Shown: piece by piece, positions 15,331 through 35,569 of the stretch
Position numbering within the stretch: the first letter of the stretch is position 1
How the letters are laid out: each line of letters begins with the position of its first letter
Assembly (NCBI GenBank): GCA_964035795.1
Contig: OZ038323.1
Location: 10,844,291-10,908,290, forward strand
Length of the DNA stretch: 64,000 nucleotides
DNA from: Pterobdella sp. o SKG-2022
Lineage: Eukaryota > Annelida > Clitellata > Hirudinida > Piscicolidae
Direction: 5' to 3'
The notes under the pieces: model-generated
What the model saw: only the letters and a program-made list of their open reading frames with translations
Told to the model about the DNA's origin: nothing
Databases searched by the model: none
Program-made: the position numbers and the translations under genes

Positions 15331-16751
15331 AATTTAATTTAGTTTTAATAAATAGAAATTTTTCTTTCATTAAAATTAAAATTTTAAAAATATACTTCAA
15401 ACGAAGTTCACTTTGGTAAATACAAATAAATTCAAAGTACTCACACAAGCCTTGTATGACAAATCTTGTAGATAAAGGGACATAATCAAGAAAGCAGTGT
15501 TTAATGGCTTCAAATAGGTGTTCTTGTTGCAGCCATTACGTTATATTGTTTGTGTCATTAACTGTATGTTTAATGGGATTTTCCATTTCATGGCTTAATA
15601 ACTTGTGTATTTTCCTTTGTACTATTCATTAATTTGAATTATTTTTTTCTTGTATCTTTTAACCCATTTTATTATCTACTATATAATTCTTATCATCTCT
15701 TTTCATATACTTCTCTGGATAATACGAGCTCGACTCACATGAAACTTCATAAAATTCACTAAAGTTTATTAATGTTGAACATAATCTACTTATCATGAAA
15801 GCCAACCTTCTCTCACAACCATCAGTGAAGTTTGACACGGATACGAGGCAATTAATATAGATGAGTTTCGAGTTGTTTTGATCTAGCTGTCAGCCCAGAT
15901 CTAAAGCCCAATTTATACTGTTGTTTCATTGAAGTTTATATGCCCGTAGTGATGATGATTGTGTGTGTGGTAGTAGTAGTAGCGGTAGTTGTAGAACTTA
16001 ATACAAGGCTGTTATTTACATTATAAATGTCAAGTTTGGGCGTAAAAGGTGATTTAAATTTGAATATGAAATGTGAGCTTAAAATTCTTTCATAAATATT
16101 TACATTCAAAATAGATTTACAATTGTTGGTATCAAATTTCAAACAAAAAATTCTTAGAAATGATTCAAAAGTAAAAAGTTGATCAGTTTTTAAAAATGAC
16201 TTGAAATAAAGTTATTGGATAGTTGAAAATGTCAATTTTTAAATCTTTTCTCATGTAGCACGTATTACATAGATAACTCATATGAACATATGTAGGAACA
16301 GAGATAAGTCTATATTATATATAGTGTATATTTCGCTTTTTATATATACATCTATTTATAAATATCTGTGTGAATGTTTGCGAGAGAATGTGGGCGAATA
16401 TACAAAATGGGATTTAACTAAAATAGCTAAGTATTGTATGAGAAGTAATAATAACGTAATAAGAATAATAATAAAAATATTCAAAATAATAAAAACAATC
16501 ATAAATGAATAATTTTTACCTTTGAGTAATAAATATATGGTTTTATGGAGCCAAGATATTTAAACACTAAATGGTCCTATGGGAAATAAAAGGAGTTAAA
16601 AATGTGAATTAAATATGAAACGTGAAGCCTGAGATATAAAATAGTATGAAAAATTCATAATTTCACATAAATATGTTCATAAAAATATCTCATTTCCTGT
16701 TAATATTATCCGCATAAAGGCCGTGATTATGAATACTAATTCTCTAGTTCT
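15331..16751. other. AT-rich intergenic region between convergent genes
   Basis: Nothing coding was recognised between the RPF1 3' end and the stop codon of the minus-strand Asn-rich gene. It probably contains the 3' UTR of the latter. Confidence 0.5.
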
Positions 16752-24212
<7,461 letters not shown>

Positions 24213-24225
24213 AATGCTTTGTTTC

Positions 24226-24315
24226 ACTCTGTATTGTTGTTGCAGTCTGTGCTGTTGTTGCACTCTGTGTTGTTGTTGCAGTCTGTGCTGTTGTTGCACT
24301 CTGTGTTGTTGTTGT
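24226..24315. repeat. 18-bp minisatellite, about five copies
   Basis: Alternating units of GTTGTTGCAGTCTGTGCT and GTTGTTGCACTCTGTGTT type, just upstream of the proposed start of the minus-strand membrane protein. On the minus strand one frame reads Gln-Gln-Gln-His-Arg and another Thr/Ser-rich, so it may be coding, 5' UTR or intron. Confidence 0.85.
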
Positions 24316-27282
24316 TACTAAGTGTTGGATTTAAAATTTTTTCAACAGGCTAGTTTAGTTATTTATTCTGTCATTTTGTTGTTTTATAAGTAGTAAAATC
24401 GGTAAAAATAAGGCTGGTAATGTTACCATTAGTTTTTATCGGTGAACTTTTCATTACTATTGTATCCTTAACTGTTGATGGCAAAAACAAAAATTTTTTA
24501 ATTGAAGAGGTTGTTTTATCAATATATAATTATTTTATTTTTGATATTATCCTCATCGTTATTATTTGTATCACTTTTGGTGTATTTGTGAAATTATCTA
24601 AAATAAGCAAAAGATTTTAATAAGAGTTCTACATAAAGTCATAATTTAGTTAAGAATAATTTTTGTTTAGATTAACTTTTAGCCAGAGATCAAGACGAAG
24701 ACATAAATTATTGTCTTGTGGAAAGGATTAGTGACTTAATTTCATGCTTAATAAAAAAAATAATAAACAATACCAATAATAATAATAAAAAAATAAATAA
24801 AAATAATAATAATAACAAAAAAATAAATAACAATAATAATAATAACAAAAAAATAAACAATAATAATTAAAAAAATAATAAACAATAATAATAAAAAAAG
24901 TTATCAAAATAATAACAACAACAATAATAATATGAGTTTACTAAATGTTATAAAGATTAGAAATTTGAGATTATAAAGATAAATAATCAATAATGCTACT
25001 CAATACCATTATTATTATTATTATAATTATTATTATTTTTTAGAAACATCTTATCTATTTTTTTCCAGTTTCCTTGATTTTTATTGTAAAATAAAGAAAA
25101 TTTTAGATACATATTTTTTCAAAAACTAAAATTTTCGATAAATCCAACTTTGTCATAAGTCATAATTACCAATGAATTATGACAAAGTTGGATTTATCGA
25201 AAATTTTAGTTTTTTGAAAAAACTTCATTTTATTTGTTATTATTTTTATATTTTGTTTTTGTTATTATAGCTAATGGTACCAGAACTACTATTAATAGTA
25301 GCATACTTAATTGTATTAAAAGTATTCACATCTTTTATATTATTTTATTACGAAACAACAACAATATTAAAAAAATTGTAAATATAAATAGAAAAAAAAA
25401 GGAAATAAGAATTTTAAAACTAAAAAAAAATAATAATATTACTATTATTATTATGAATATTAAATAGCAATAATGACAAGTAAACTGAGTCAAGACTGCC
25501 TGATAAAAAAAGTCATTGTACAGTTACTAACATAACATGGACAATAACAAAAATAATAACAATAATAGAAACAATATTATTATAAATAATAATATTAACA
25601 TCGCTAATATATGAATATTTGTAAACTTCTTCATAGAATATTGCTTAAAATGGGGATCCAATAGCGTGTTCTGAGAAAAATTTTATATTATTATTAATAT
25701 TAATTATTATTATTTTTATTATTTCAACCTTGACAGTTTCCCTTTAGTATATTATTATGTAAATTTTTATATAAGAGAAGTTCAATTCAAAAAATATAAA
25801 GCATAAAACAGAAAAATAAAAACAGCCATAAGAATAAAAAAACAAACAAAGACATTATATAAAAGAATAAATAATAATATAAAAATAAGAAAATAATAAT
25901 AACCTCAAAAGCGTTCCATTATTTAAAAGCCAAAAGGATCTCGAGACTGACACTAACGTTCTTCACTTTAAACTGATCGTGTCTGCTTTAAATACATGAA
26001 GCATGTGGGATATGTGTGCTTACAATTATATATATATATATATATTTATCTTAAATTTATATATTTTATTGACGCAATATTTTGTTCGTTTTTATAGTGT
26101 ATTTATTCTATATATACTATAATTACTTATAAATAGATATATTAATTAATGAATTGAGATAAGGTTGAACTTATCGGAAACTTTAGTTGTAAAAATTTGT
26201 TTTACATCTTCTTTAGAGAAATTCCTCATAAAGCAAGAATTATATTTTAAGAAATTCAAAATCACTAAGAACATACGATGTCTTGAATATGATATGCATG
26301 TGATATTTCCGTTAATGTTTGTGTCAGATGTACTTATTTAAATGATAGCTATATTAATATATATGCTGTTTAATCTGTCAAACGTGTGTTTATCTTGGTT
26401 TACTTCAAATTTACTGTAACAAGTTCAAAATCATGGATATTATTGAGTTAAAAATATATTTTTATCTTCCTTTACCACACATATTAATGCGGGCTTAAAT
26501 GGGGCTACATCTGACTTGGAAATATAATCCAGATTTTACTATCTCAAACATTTTTCTATTATAACACGTTATTTCTATTCAAAGTTTTGTCCCATTCATT
26601 GGAGTTCAAAAAAAAATTATTCCAAATGGAATTTTTTACGTTTTCAACTCACTTCGTCAACTAAAAAAGATCTAAACGTCTCCATTTTATTTATAATCAG
26701 TTCACTCCAGTTTAGGTTTACAGTTTGGCGCCAAAATATCCTTTAAAAGTAAAATCGATAAAAATTACATGATCAATTTAATCTCTTTTTTATACAAACT
26801 TGAAAATGCAAAAATGAAATAAAAATGCTTTAAAGTTTTGATATTTTTCACGAGTTAATCATCATCATCACCATCGTTATAATCATTACTATGACCATCT
26901 TTCTCATCCTTCTCTTCTTCATCATCCTCATGGTAGCTTCCACGGTGCATGGACACAACAAAAATAGGAAGTAATTACAAGAGAACATGCTTTATCTTGC
27001 TAGTCAATCAAATACGAATGTTATAATAATAATAATAATGATGATTTTTATTGTTATTCTTTTTTATTGTTGTTGTTAATGAAATAACAAAAAATCTTGG
27101 TGATAAAACATTAATATCTAAAAGTGAATTTGAATACCGCTCTTTGTAGCTGTGTCTGTGTGGGTTTTTATTACTGCATGTACCAAAAAATAAATATTAT
27201 CATTAAATTTTTTTGTTATCATTAGTATTATTTTTATTATTAATTTTAGTATTATCATTATTATTCTTATTAACGACATTGA
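24316..27282. other. AT-rich intergenic region with hairpin repeats
   Basis: No coding exon was recognised. Content: AAT/AAC/ATT-rich simple sequence (24750-25010, 25430-25720, 25800-25905), a near-perfect hairpin at 25114-25222, a related fragment at 26155-26195, and imperfect ATC triplets near 26860-26930. Confidence 0.5.
25114..25222. repeat. Near-perfect inverted repeat (hairpin element)
   Basis: Two arms of about 45 bases, left ending GATAAATCCAACTTTGTCATAA and right being its reverse complement, separate a loop of about 20 bases. The arms differ by one A in an A run. The motif TTATCGAAAATTTTAGTT recurs elsewhere in the window, suggesting a MITE-like family. Confidence 0.8.
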
Positions 27283-29561
27283 TCATCTATAAACAATGGC
27301 GAGAACGATGCAGATGATGACGACGATGACGATTAAGGTTCCTATCAAACAGAACTTTCTTTTGCGCGTCTTCGTCTGCGGTGATGAAGATGGTGGTAGC
27401 GAAGATGATGATAATGAATAATCTAATAATAAAAAAGTGATAAGGGTGATGGTACGTGTGCCGATTTGAAATATAAAAATGGGAATAGCGAAAATTTATT
27501 TTAGAGAAATATATTTCATTTATTACTGATGAGAAACATCAATACTTATGATATTATTTGGTTCTATCATCATAGCAGACCACATACACTGTAGTTGCGA
27601 GCCACTCTGAGCTCCTCTGTGCCCTGCTCTACCTGGACAGCTGCTGACTCCGTGTTTGCCTCTATGCTCTCTGTGATGGTAGTTATAATATTAATAATAA
27701 TAATAATCACAATAATAAAAATAAAAATATGATGATGATAGGATACATCAAAAATAATAACTTTTTAAAATAATATTATTGCTAATTTTATTATTATTAT
27801 TATTGTTGTTGCATCACCTATTACATTTCCTTGGTCATGAACAAGCAATGCCAGCTCTTTGAAAATGTTGTTGACGTCACTTATATCTGTCTGCATTGAT
27901 AAGATAGAAAATAGATATCTAAATAGATAGCTAGAGATAGATAGATAGATAAATAGGTAGGTAGATAGCTAACCTCCAATTGCCTGACAGCTTGTTCTCT
28001 CTTCTGCATCAAGTCAAGGTCTTCCTGGGTGCCTTCTACCTGTAATACTGCCTGGTCTTGTGTCTGTCTGTGAGTTTTATGATGTTGTGAGTGATTTATT
28101 ATCAATTTTGATTTGTTTTCAATACTGTTTTTTGGAGTTATTTTAAGATAGTGTAGAATTTGAGTTTTTATTGTTTTGTTTAGGTTGGTTTGTTGTTAGT
28201 GTCAGAAGTGATTCAAATGTTATAGAGGTTGGTTTGAACGTTATAAAAGTTGGTTCAAATGTCATATGAGGGTGGTTCAAATGTTGTATGAGGGTGATTC
28301 AAATGTTATATGAGAGTGGTTCAAATGTTGCATGAGGGTGTTTCAAATGTTATATAAGAGTGGTTCAAATGTTATATCGGGCTAACATTTGTTCTGTGTC
28401 AGGAGCTTCAAAGGGGTCTTGACTTGATTGTGACTGTTGATAATGGAAATAATAATTTCAATAGTAGCACATAAATAATTGAAAATAATGAAGAGTGAGA
28501 TAAATAAACACAAAATAGTGAATATTTTGTGTTTTTTTATCTCACTGTTTGATTTAGGTTAGTAATAATAATAAATAGCAATAATAAATAACATGAATAA
28601 ACAGGGAAACAATAAAGATTGACAATAGTAAAAACAAATACTGAACACTATAAACGCACATTTGATGTTATTTTGTCATGTTCAGTGCTTTCAATGGACT
28701 TTTCTTGCCTCTGCAGGTGTTGGAATGTGTTGAGGACCCTGGTGAAATCATTCAGCAGTCTCTCTTTGCGTATCTTGTGCAATTTCTGTGGTTTTGATTT
28801 TTTATTTAAATTGGTTCAATTTAAATATTTATCAGATAATTGGAAAATTAGCCATATTTAATTAACATAATTTTTAGTAAAATAAATCATTTTTAATGAA
28901 AAAAGTTTTTATTTGATTGATCAATTAATGAGAAAGTGTTATGGTTGAAAATAATCCAAATAATATAAAACCTACTTGATCACTGGTGTTGGAAGGAGTG
29001 CAATCACTGAGTTCCTTGATGTTTTTGCTGGTGTCCTTTGCCAAGATATTTGTTTGGTGCTGTATCCGATGGCTGTAGAAGTAATGAAAAATAATTGTGG
29101 GTTAGATGTTAGTCTCTGTCATGAAAACTTAATATTAATAAATTAGAAAAAGCTGAGAGATAACAAACAATCTATCTTGTAGCTCGAGGTGGTTTGGTTT
29201 TGCTGCAATCTGTGATTGCAAATTCTGCATCTGAGTGACTATAGAAAAAGTGAATTTTTATTTAAATTGAAATTTATCAGAATTTGAAACTATTGAACCA
29301 GATTTATGGAAACGTTAAATTAATATTGAGTAAAAAATTGGAAAAAAAACAATAATTGAATATTCAAACCATTGGTTGTGATTTTTTGGATGTTGGTGGA
29401 AATTAATTGAGTGAGTTTTTGAAAGTCCGATTGGCTGCCGAAATCGGCTGTAAAACAATGTTGAAAATTCATTGTTGATGAAACATTAAAAAGTGCTTTT
29501 GATAATTTTTTCTAAATGTCCAGTATAAACCTGTGGCTGGGTTCTCAAAGCTTCGGGACAT
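27283..29561 (-). CDS. Syntaxin-7/12-type Qa-SNARE, complete
   Basis: Ten phase-consistent minus-strand exons: 29561-29531, 29447-29370, 29238-29169, 29072-28976, 28773-28660, 28433-28387, 28067-27974, 27890-27818, 27670-27588 and 27375-27283 (stop TGA). Qa-SNAREs drive endosomal and lysosomal membrane fusion. Visible: N-terminal Habc region with LISTNIQKIT, TNILAKDTSKNIKEL and RLLNDFTRVLNTFQHLQRQE; a linker with QDPFEAPDTEQM; the SNARE motif from QEDLDLMQKREQAVRQLE through DVNNIFKELALLVHDQGNVI, with the zero-layer Gln in HDQGN; then basic KTRKRK and one C-terminal membrane anchor (LIGTLIVIVVIICIVLAIVY). Length is about 260 residues, the family norm. Human STX7 and STX12 are the closest relatives I recall. 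The gene is divergent from the KDM6-like gene, with about 740 bases between. Confidence 0.96.
28207..28379. repeat. ~22-bp minisatellite in syntaxin intron
   Basis: About eight diverged copies of a unit like GGTTCAAATGTTATATGAGGGT. It lies just after the 28433-28387 exon on the minus strand. Confidence 0.85.
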
Positions 29562-30302
29562 TTTGGTTCAAAAGAGATTAAGATAGAAATAAAAATTGAC
29601 AAAAATTAAATTGAATTAAAAAGATTGTAGAAAAAGTATTTTTTAATGAAACGGTTGTTAAATTTTTCTTAGTTAACAGGTGATCTTGTGACATGGAAAC
29701 ATTAATAATAAATATTTCTGGTTGCTAAAAAGCTTACTTAAAAATAGATTAGAATTTGACAACAGTCATATAATTTCAAAGATTTTTTTATTAGAAACTA
29801 TTTTAGATTTTTGGACACAAAATCAAAGATTTTCTATTAAATTTAGCTTAGATTGAAATTCAGATGTATAATTAATATATCATTTTTGAGTTATATGAAA
29901 TTTATTTACTCAAATTGAATAATTTTTTTAATGGTTTATTTTTAAAATATTTTCACATATCTTCATTTATTTATTTGTTTTACTTATCTTACTTGCTAAG
30001 TTTTGTAAAAGATGCTTCAATAAAATTAAATAATGTTTCCAATAAATAATTTAGTTATAAATAGAAATTATTGTTATTCTAATTGAATTTTATTTTTTAC
30101 ATCCATCAAAAAAATACTAAACGTTTCTCACAACTTTGACTTAAGCATGTCAAATACAAAACTTCCACAAAATGAACGGAAAAGCATAAAAGACTTTTCA
30201 TGGTTTTTTTAATTTCTTAATTGAAAACTTTTTTTGAAATGAGAATTTTAAACTTATTTTGTGTTTTTGCATTCTGAAGTATTGTTGACTTTTCATTTGC
30301 AG
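29562..30302. other. Divergent intergenic region, syntaxin / KDM6-like
   Basis: Probably holds both promoters and the unidentified 5' exon of the KDM6-like gene, since the exon at 30303 starts in phase 2 with no Met. I could not pick that exon or any clear element in the AT-rich sequence. Confidence 0.45.
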
Positions 30303-33300
30303 CTTTGACTATGGATTCAAAATTTATGACAATAACCATCCGCAAAGACCTGTCATTGAAAAGGTAATTATATTTCATTTCATTCAGGTATAATTTTTTA
30401 TAAAATTTTCATTAACAATTCTACTATTCCACATTTAAAACTATTCCATCACTACACAGAAATAATTTTCTATTCAAATATATTCTTTGCAAACAGTTCA
30501 TCTCAGAATTGGAGGAGAAGAATGACCCAGAACTTCCAGCAGATGAGTTGAAGTCAAAATATCTACAACTAGGAACACTGCATCTTTTGGTTGAAAGCTA
30601 CGCAAAATGTATTATTATTCATATTTCATACACAATAAAATATTAATCTTATACTAGCTATTTCAAGAAACTATATACTTCTTTTTTTATTGTTTATCAT
30701 TTCATATTCATTTTCAAGCTAGTTTTATTTATAGAAAATAATACTTTTATGAAACCTTTGACAGCTCTCTCTGCTTATCAGAAATACAACTCTCTTGATA
30801 AGCACTCTTGGATGGTAATAACTCTCATCATTTGTCCACAACTATTAATGATATAACATCACCAAATCTTATCATGAAAAGTTATCATATTATATTCATC
30901 ATCAACCCTTTTCATCATAGTAGTGATTTATATATTGCCATCATTATTATCTTTATCATATCTTCATCATATACAATCACCATTATTGCTTATCACTATC
31001 ATATTGTTCATCACCTTACCAAGGAAAACTCCTTCTTGTATGGTCTCGGCATGGTTTACCTTCATTTCAAGTCCTTTAACTGGTGCCTTCAATTATCTCA
31101 ATTATATATCTTATAACAGAATATTATTTATATAGTTGTTTTCAGGTAATAATAAATTATTATATAAATTTATCATAATGTTTTAGTTTCTTTATATATC
31201 ATGATAATATTAATTGGGTAAAATATATATCTTTATAGGCATAAATTCACATGTATGCACACATACACACACCCAGGTGCATCAAAGCCTTTAGGCAGTT
31301 CCTTTACCTGAACAGCCATCATGTGTGTTGTGTGGAAGTGCATGTGAGGTTAGCGTATGTGTTCAAACTGATGGAAGAACATCAACTTAGCATCAAGGTT
31401 CGATGGGTTGATGTGATTGGTTGGAAGGATAATCTCTTGTATTCAGTCATTATTTTTATTGTTTCAACACATGCTTAACTACAGCATTTTGATCTGGCCA
31501 TCATGGACAAAAACCCTTCTACTGTCTCTAAACATGAGAGTATGTGTAATTATTATTTTCATTGTTATTATTATTATTATTTATTAAAAATTTTGATGTT
31601 TGATAAACAAACTATAAAAGGGTATACAATTGTTGAATTCATTCATTTATCATTAATATTCCTATCATCAAGTGATCTTCTCAAGAGCCCAAGTTCTGCA
31701 GCTACAGGTTGTTTTGGTCACTTATATTCATATATGTTTTTCTAGCTGTATATTAGGTCATATATTCACTAATCTTACTTTTTATCAATCTATCTTTTTA
31801 TTAATTTATCTATATATCTTTTAGTCTTTTCATATCTACCCACTCACCTACCTACTTTCCTCTATCTCTTGCAGGGTGACTGCATGGAAGTGAAGAGGAT
31901 ATACGAAGGCCTGTTGAATAATGAACAAGTCAACATCACATTGAAAGCCACTATACTCAAGCACCTGGGTTGGTGTGCTTGTGTGGCTGTATAATTTTGT
32001 GTTGAGGTGTTTTTTTGTTTTTATGAAAATAATGTCGATAGAAGATTTGAATTTTATTTACAGTTGACTTAGACTTTAATTTATAATGCTATTAAAATTT
32101 CAACCACCAATCACAACCCTCAAAGGTTGGATGTACCACAGTGATGACCGCATGGCTGAGGCTGCATCCAGGGAGTCTTTGGCTATTCACTTTCTCAGGA
32201 AGTCTGTTGAACTTGATCCTACATCAGGACAGGCCTGGTACTTTCTAGGCAGGTGAGGGAAGGGCGAGTGTGTTTTGTTGCTGAGATGTCGAGTGTTTAA
32301 ATGGAGTGTTGTATTAGGGAGTAAGATTGGTTTGATGGCTATCGACTACCAACAAACATCTTTTGTTATCACCAATATCTACCCACCCACCATCATCATC
32401 AACACCCATTTAACAGATGCCTTTCAAGCTTAGGCAAGGTGCATGATGCTTTTGTGTCGTACAGACATTCCATTGATAAGAGTGAGGCTTCAGCTGACAC
32501 TTGGTGTTCCATCGGGTAGATGGGGGAGGGGGCTGAGAGTATTTTAGGTTGCAAGTGTGGTGGTGCATTTTTATTATGTTGATGATGTTAATATGTATTC
32601 TGAACAGCATAATGTTGAAGCATCTTTCTGTAAATCTATAGCGTTTTAAACTTCAAAACTTTAAAGGATAATAATATATAATTACCTCCCTCCATCCAGT
32701 GTATTATACCAACAGCAGAACCAATGCATGGATGCTTTGCAGGCTTACATCTGCGCTGTGCAACTTGATCGGAACCACAACTCTGCCTGGAATGATCTTG
32801 GGTGGGTGAATGTTAGATTGGGGGAGGGGGGGATGAGTTGGTGGTAAGATGTGTGGATGCGTCTTTATTGTTTGCTCGCTTCTGTTTGAGTGATTCAAAT
32901 GAGTGTTTTATCATTGAGTTGTTTTGTTTCATTTTTAAGTTCTATCTTCATATTCATATTTGATTTCTTTCACTTTTCAACTAAATCTTTCCACCAATCA
33001 ACTTCTCCATCCACTCAAGACTGTTATATGAGTCATGCAACCAACTTAATGACTCACTGGTATGTTATGCCAATGCTCTGGGAACCAGCAAAGGTTATGA
33101 GACCGAGAATTATATATATCAATCAATCAAATCCTTTTTATAGCCCGTTTTCCTTTACCAAGGGTTGGGCTTTTTTAAGTTCTATCTTGAAGTTGGCCTT
33201 TCCATTCAGAGTGGAATGTCTATTTATATCTATCAATTATCTATTTATGTATAAATCAATATAATAACAAATATATCTATTAATCCATTCATGGTTCGTT

Positions 33301-33802
33301 TTGTTCATCTTTTCAATTGTCCATGATTCATCCATCCATCAGCGATGTTCATTAATATATAGCAATAAACATTGCTTTGGTAAAGGAAAACAGGCTATAA
33401 ACTTATTTATATTAATAAAAATAATAGAAAAAATTAAAAATAATATTAAGCAATTATAATCAAATCAACGACAGAGCCCTCAACCACTCTGCTGAACAGG
33501 GTAAAAGTGTTGCAGTACCACATCAACAATACCCATCCTCAAGTGCTCCAGGCCAAGTCTGCATCATTGATATTTTATTGTTGTTGTTATTGTTATTGTT
33601 TCATTAATTTTTAGTATTTTTATTATTTTTTTTTTTTGTTAGTTGTAGTATTTTTGTTATTATCAATATGATTTCCCAAACACACTCATCATCTCTCACC
33701 CACAGACCCAAGAGTCTTCCAAGCATAGAAGAGGCGTGGACCCTCCCCATTCCTGTGGAACTAACGTCACGACAAACTAGCCAACAGGTGTTTCATTGGT
33801 TG

Positions 33803-33841
<39 letters not shown>

Positions 33842-35533
33842 TGTCATGGTGGTGGTAATTTGAAATTAAAGTATTTTCATCTTCTAAATGAGAATTTTTC
33901 AAAGTAAAAATATTCCATATCAGCATCCAAAGAACATAAATAGCACCAAAAAAATGGTGACACCGGAAGAGGCTGCCATTGTTAAAAAGGCGGAAGCTGT
34001 GCAAGAGGAAAAAGATCATGCTTCCGACAATGAGGTCAATAATAGCAATATTCTATCTTTTATTAGAATATTTATTGCTATTCTTTTCTTAATTATTAAC
34101 GATCCAAGATTTGCTTTGTATTAATCTCATTTTGTTATGTACGTTAGTTTGTTTCACTTTTAAATATATTTATAAAATATTAATCACCATCCTTGATTCA
34201 GCTGGGGGAGAGTGCCGAGGAAAACAGTAGATTTGGTATGTGGGCCACTGTGTGTACTTCTCAGCGTTTCATTGTTTTATGTTATTGGTATTGTATCGTA
34301 TTTATTGTATTGTATCGTGTTTTAATGTTATGTCTTTCACCAAACAGTTTCTCCACCCACACCACCGCCATCACCTCCTGTGATTTCTGAAGATAAGTTA
34401 TCTCCCGCTGTTCCAAGTATTTATGTTAGTATGCTTTTATATCCCATTCTTTCTTATATGAATTCACTTTTACAAAACACACACACACACACACACAAAG
34501 TTAGAGAACAAAAAGGATGTTTTCTCAATAGAATTGCAGCAGTATTGCCTGTCACAGCCTGTGTGTGTGGTGAGGGGACTGGCTGCTGTGCTCAAGCTGG
34601 GTGTTTTTTATACTTTTGTATATGATTTGTTTATGAGTATGTTTTTTTTTGCATTTATGAAAATTATTATTTTATTACTTTTGTTATTATTAAAGACTTG
34701 GGTCTCTTTTCTACAAAATCCCTGATTGAATGCTGCCCTGAGCACCCTGTGCAGTTGAGGTCCCAGAGGTGTGTGTGTGTGTAGTAGTAGTAGTAGTATT
34801 AGTAGTAGTAGTGGTAGTAGTAGTAGCAGTAGTAGTATAGTATAAATAGTGTTAGTGGCAGTATTTTGATTATCTTTTTACAATCAATACTAGACACACA
34901 AACATCAAACCTCCACAACAGGCTACAGTCTGCAGACGAGAACACAGATGCTCTAGGGCAGACAACATGGGGTCTAGATAGCACCTTCTCTGCCACCAAC
35001 ATTTTCAAATACTCCCAGTACCAAGCATCTTCCTTTCAAGAGTCTCTCAAGGTGGTTCAGTGAGCTGGGGGGAATGGAGGATCATGAAGTGAGGGTTGGG
35101 GTTAGGTGTGGTGTGATAGGGAGGGTTTCATTGGTTGGCAGGGTTATGGTACTGATGCATATAAATTTCATCAAATAAACAGCAAAGTTTTAAACATTTA
35201 TAATCATCACAGAACGAAGATGAAAAGAACAAAAATATACTATCAAACAAAGAGCCATCAGATATTGATTCTATGTGTTCAACGGGTGATAATAAGAAAG
35301 GGACGATAATTAAGTTCGTAACTAATGTGGATTTATCTGATGAGAGCAAGTGGAAGAACCAGTTACAAGAACTCACCAAACTTCCATCTTTTGTCAGGGT
35401 GGGTTTGTGAGGGAGAATTGGCTTAGAGGTGGGTGGTGGCTTCATGATGGATGAAGGGTTTTCAATTAAGATTAGTTTTGCTATGTTGGATGGGATAAAG
35501 TTTGTGGTTTAGAGTGTGTCGGCTTTTTGGTCT

Positions 35534-35569
<36 letters not shown>

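Noticed and set aside
27900..27965. GATA-type tetranucleotide run as a possible CRISPR-like or regulatory array
   Set aside because: Simple ATAG/GATA microsatellite in a syntaxin intron, with no spacers.
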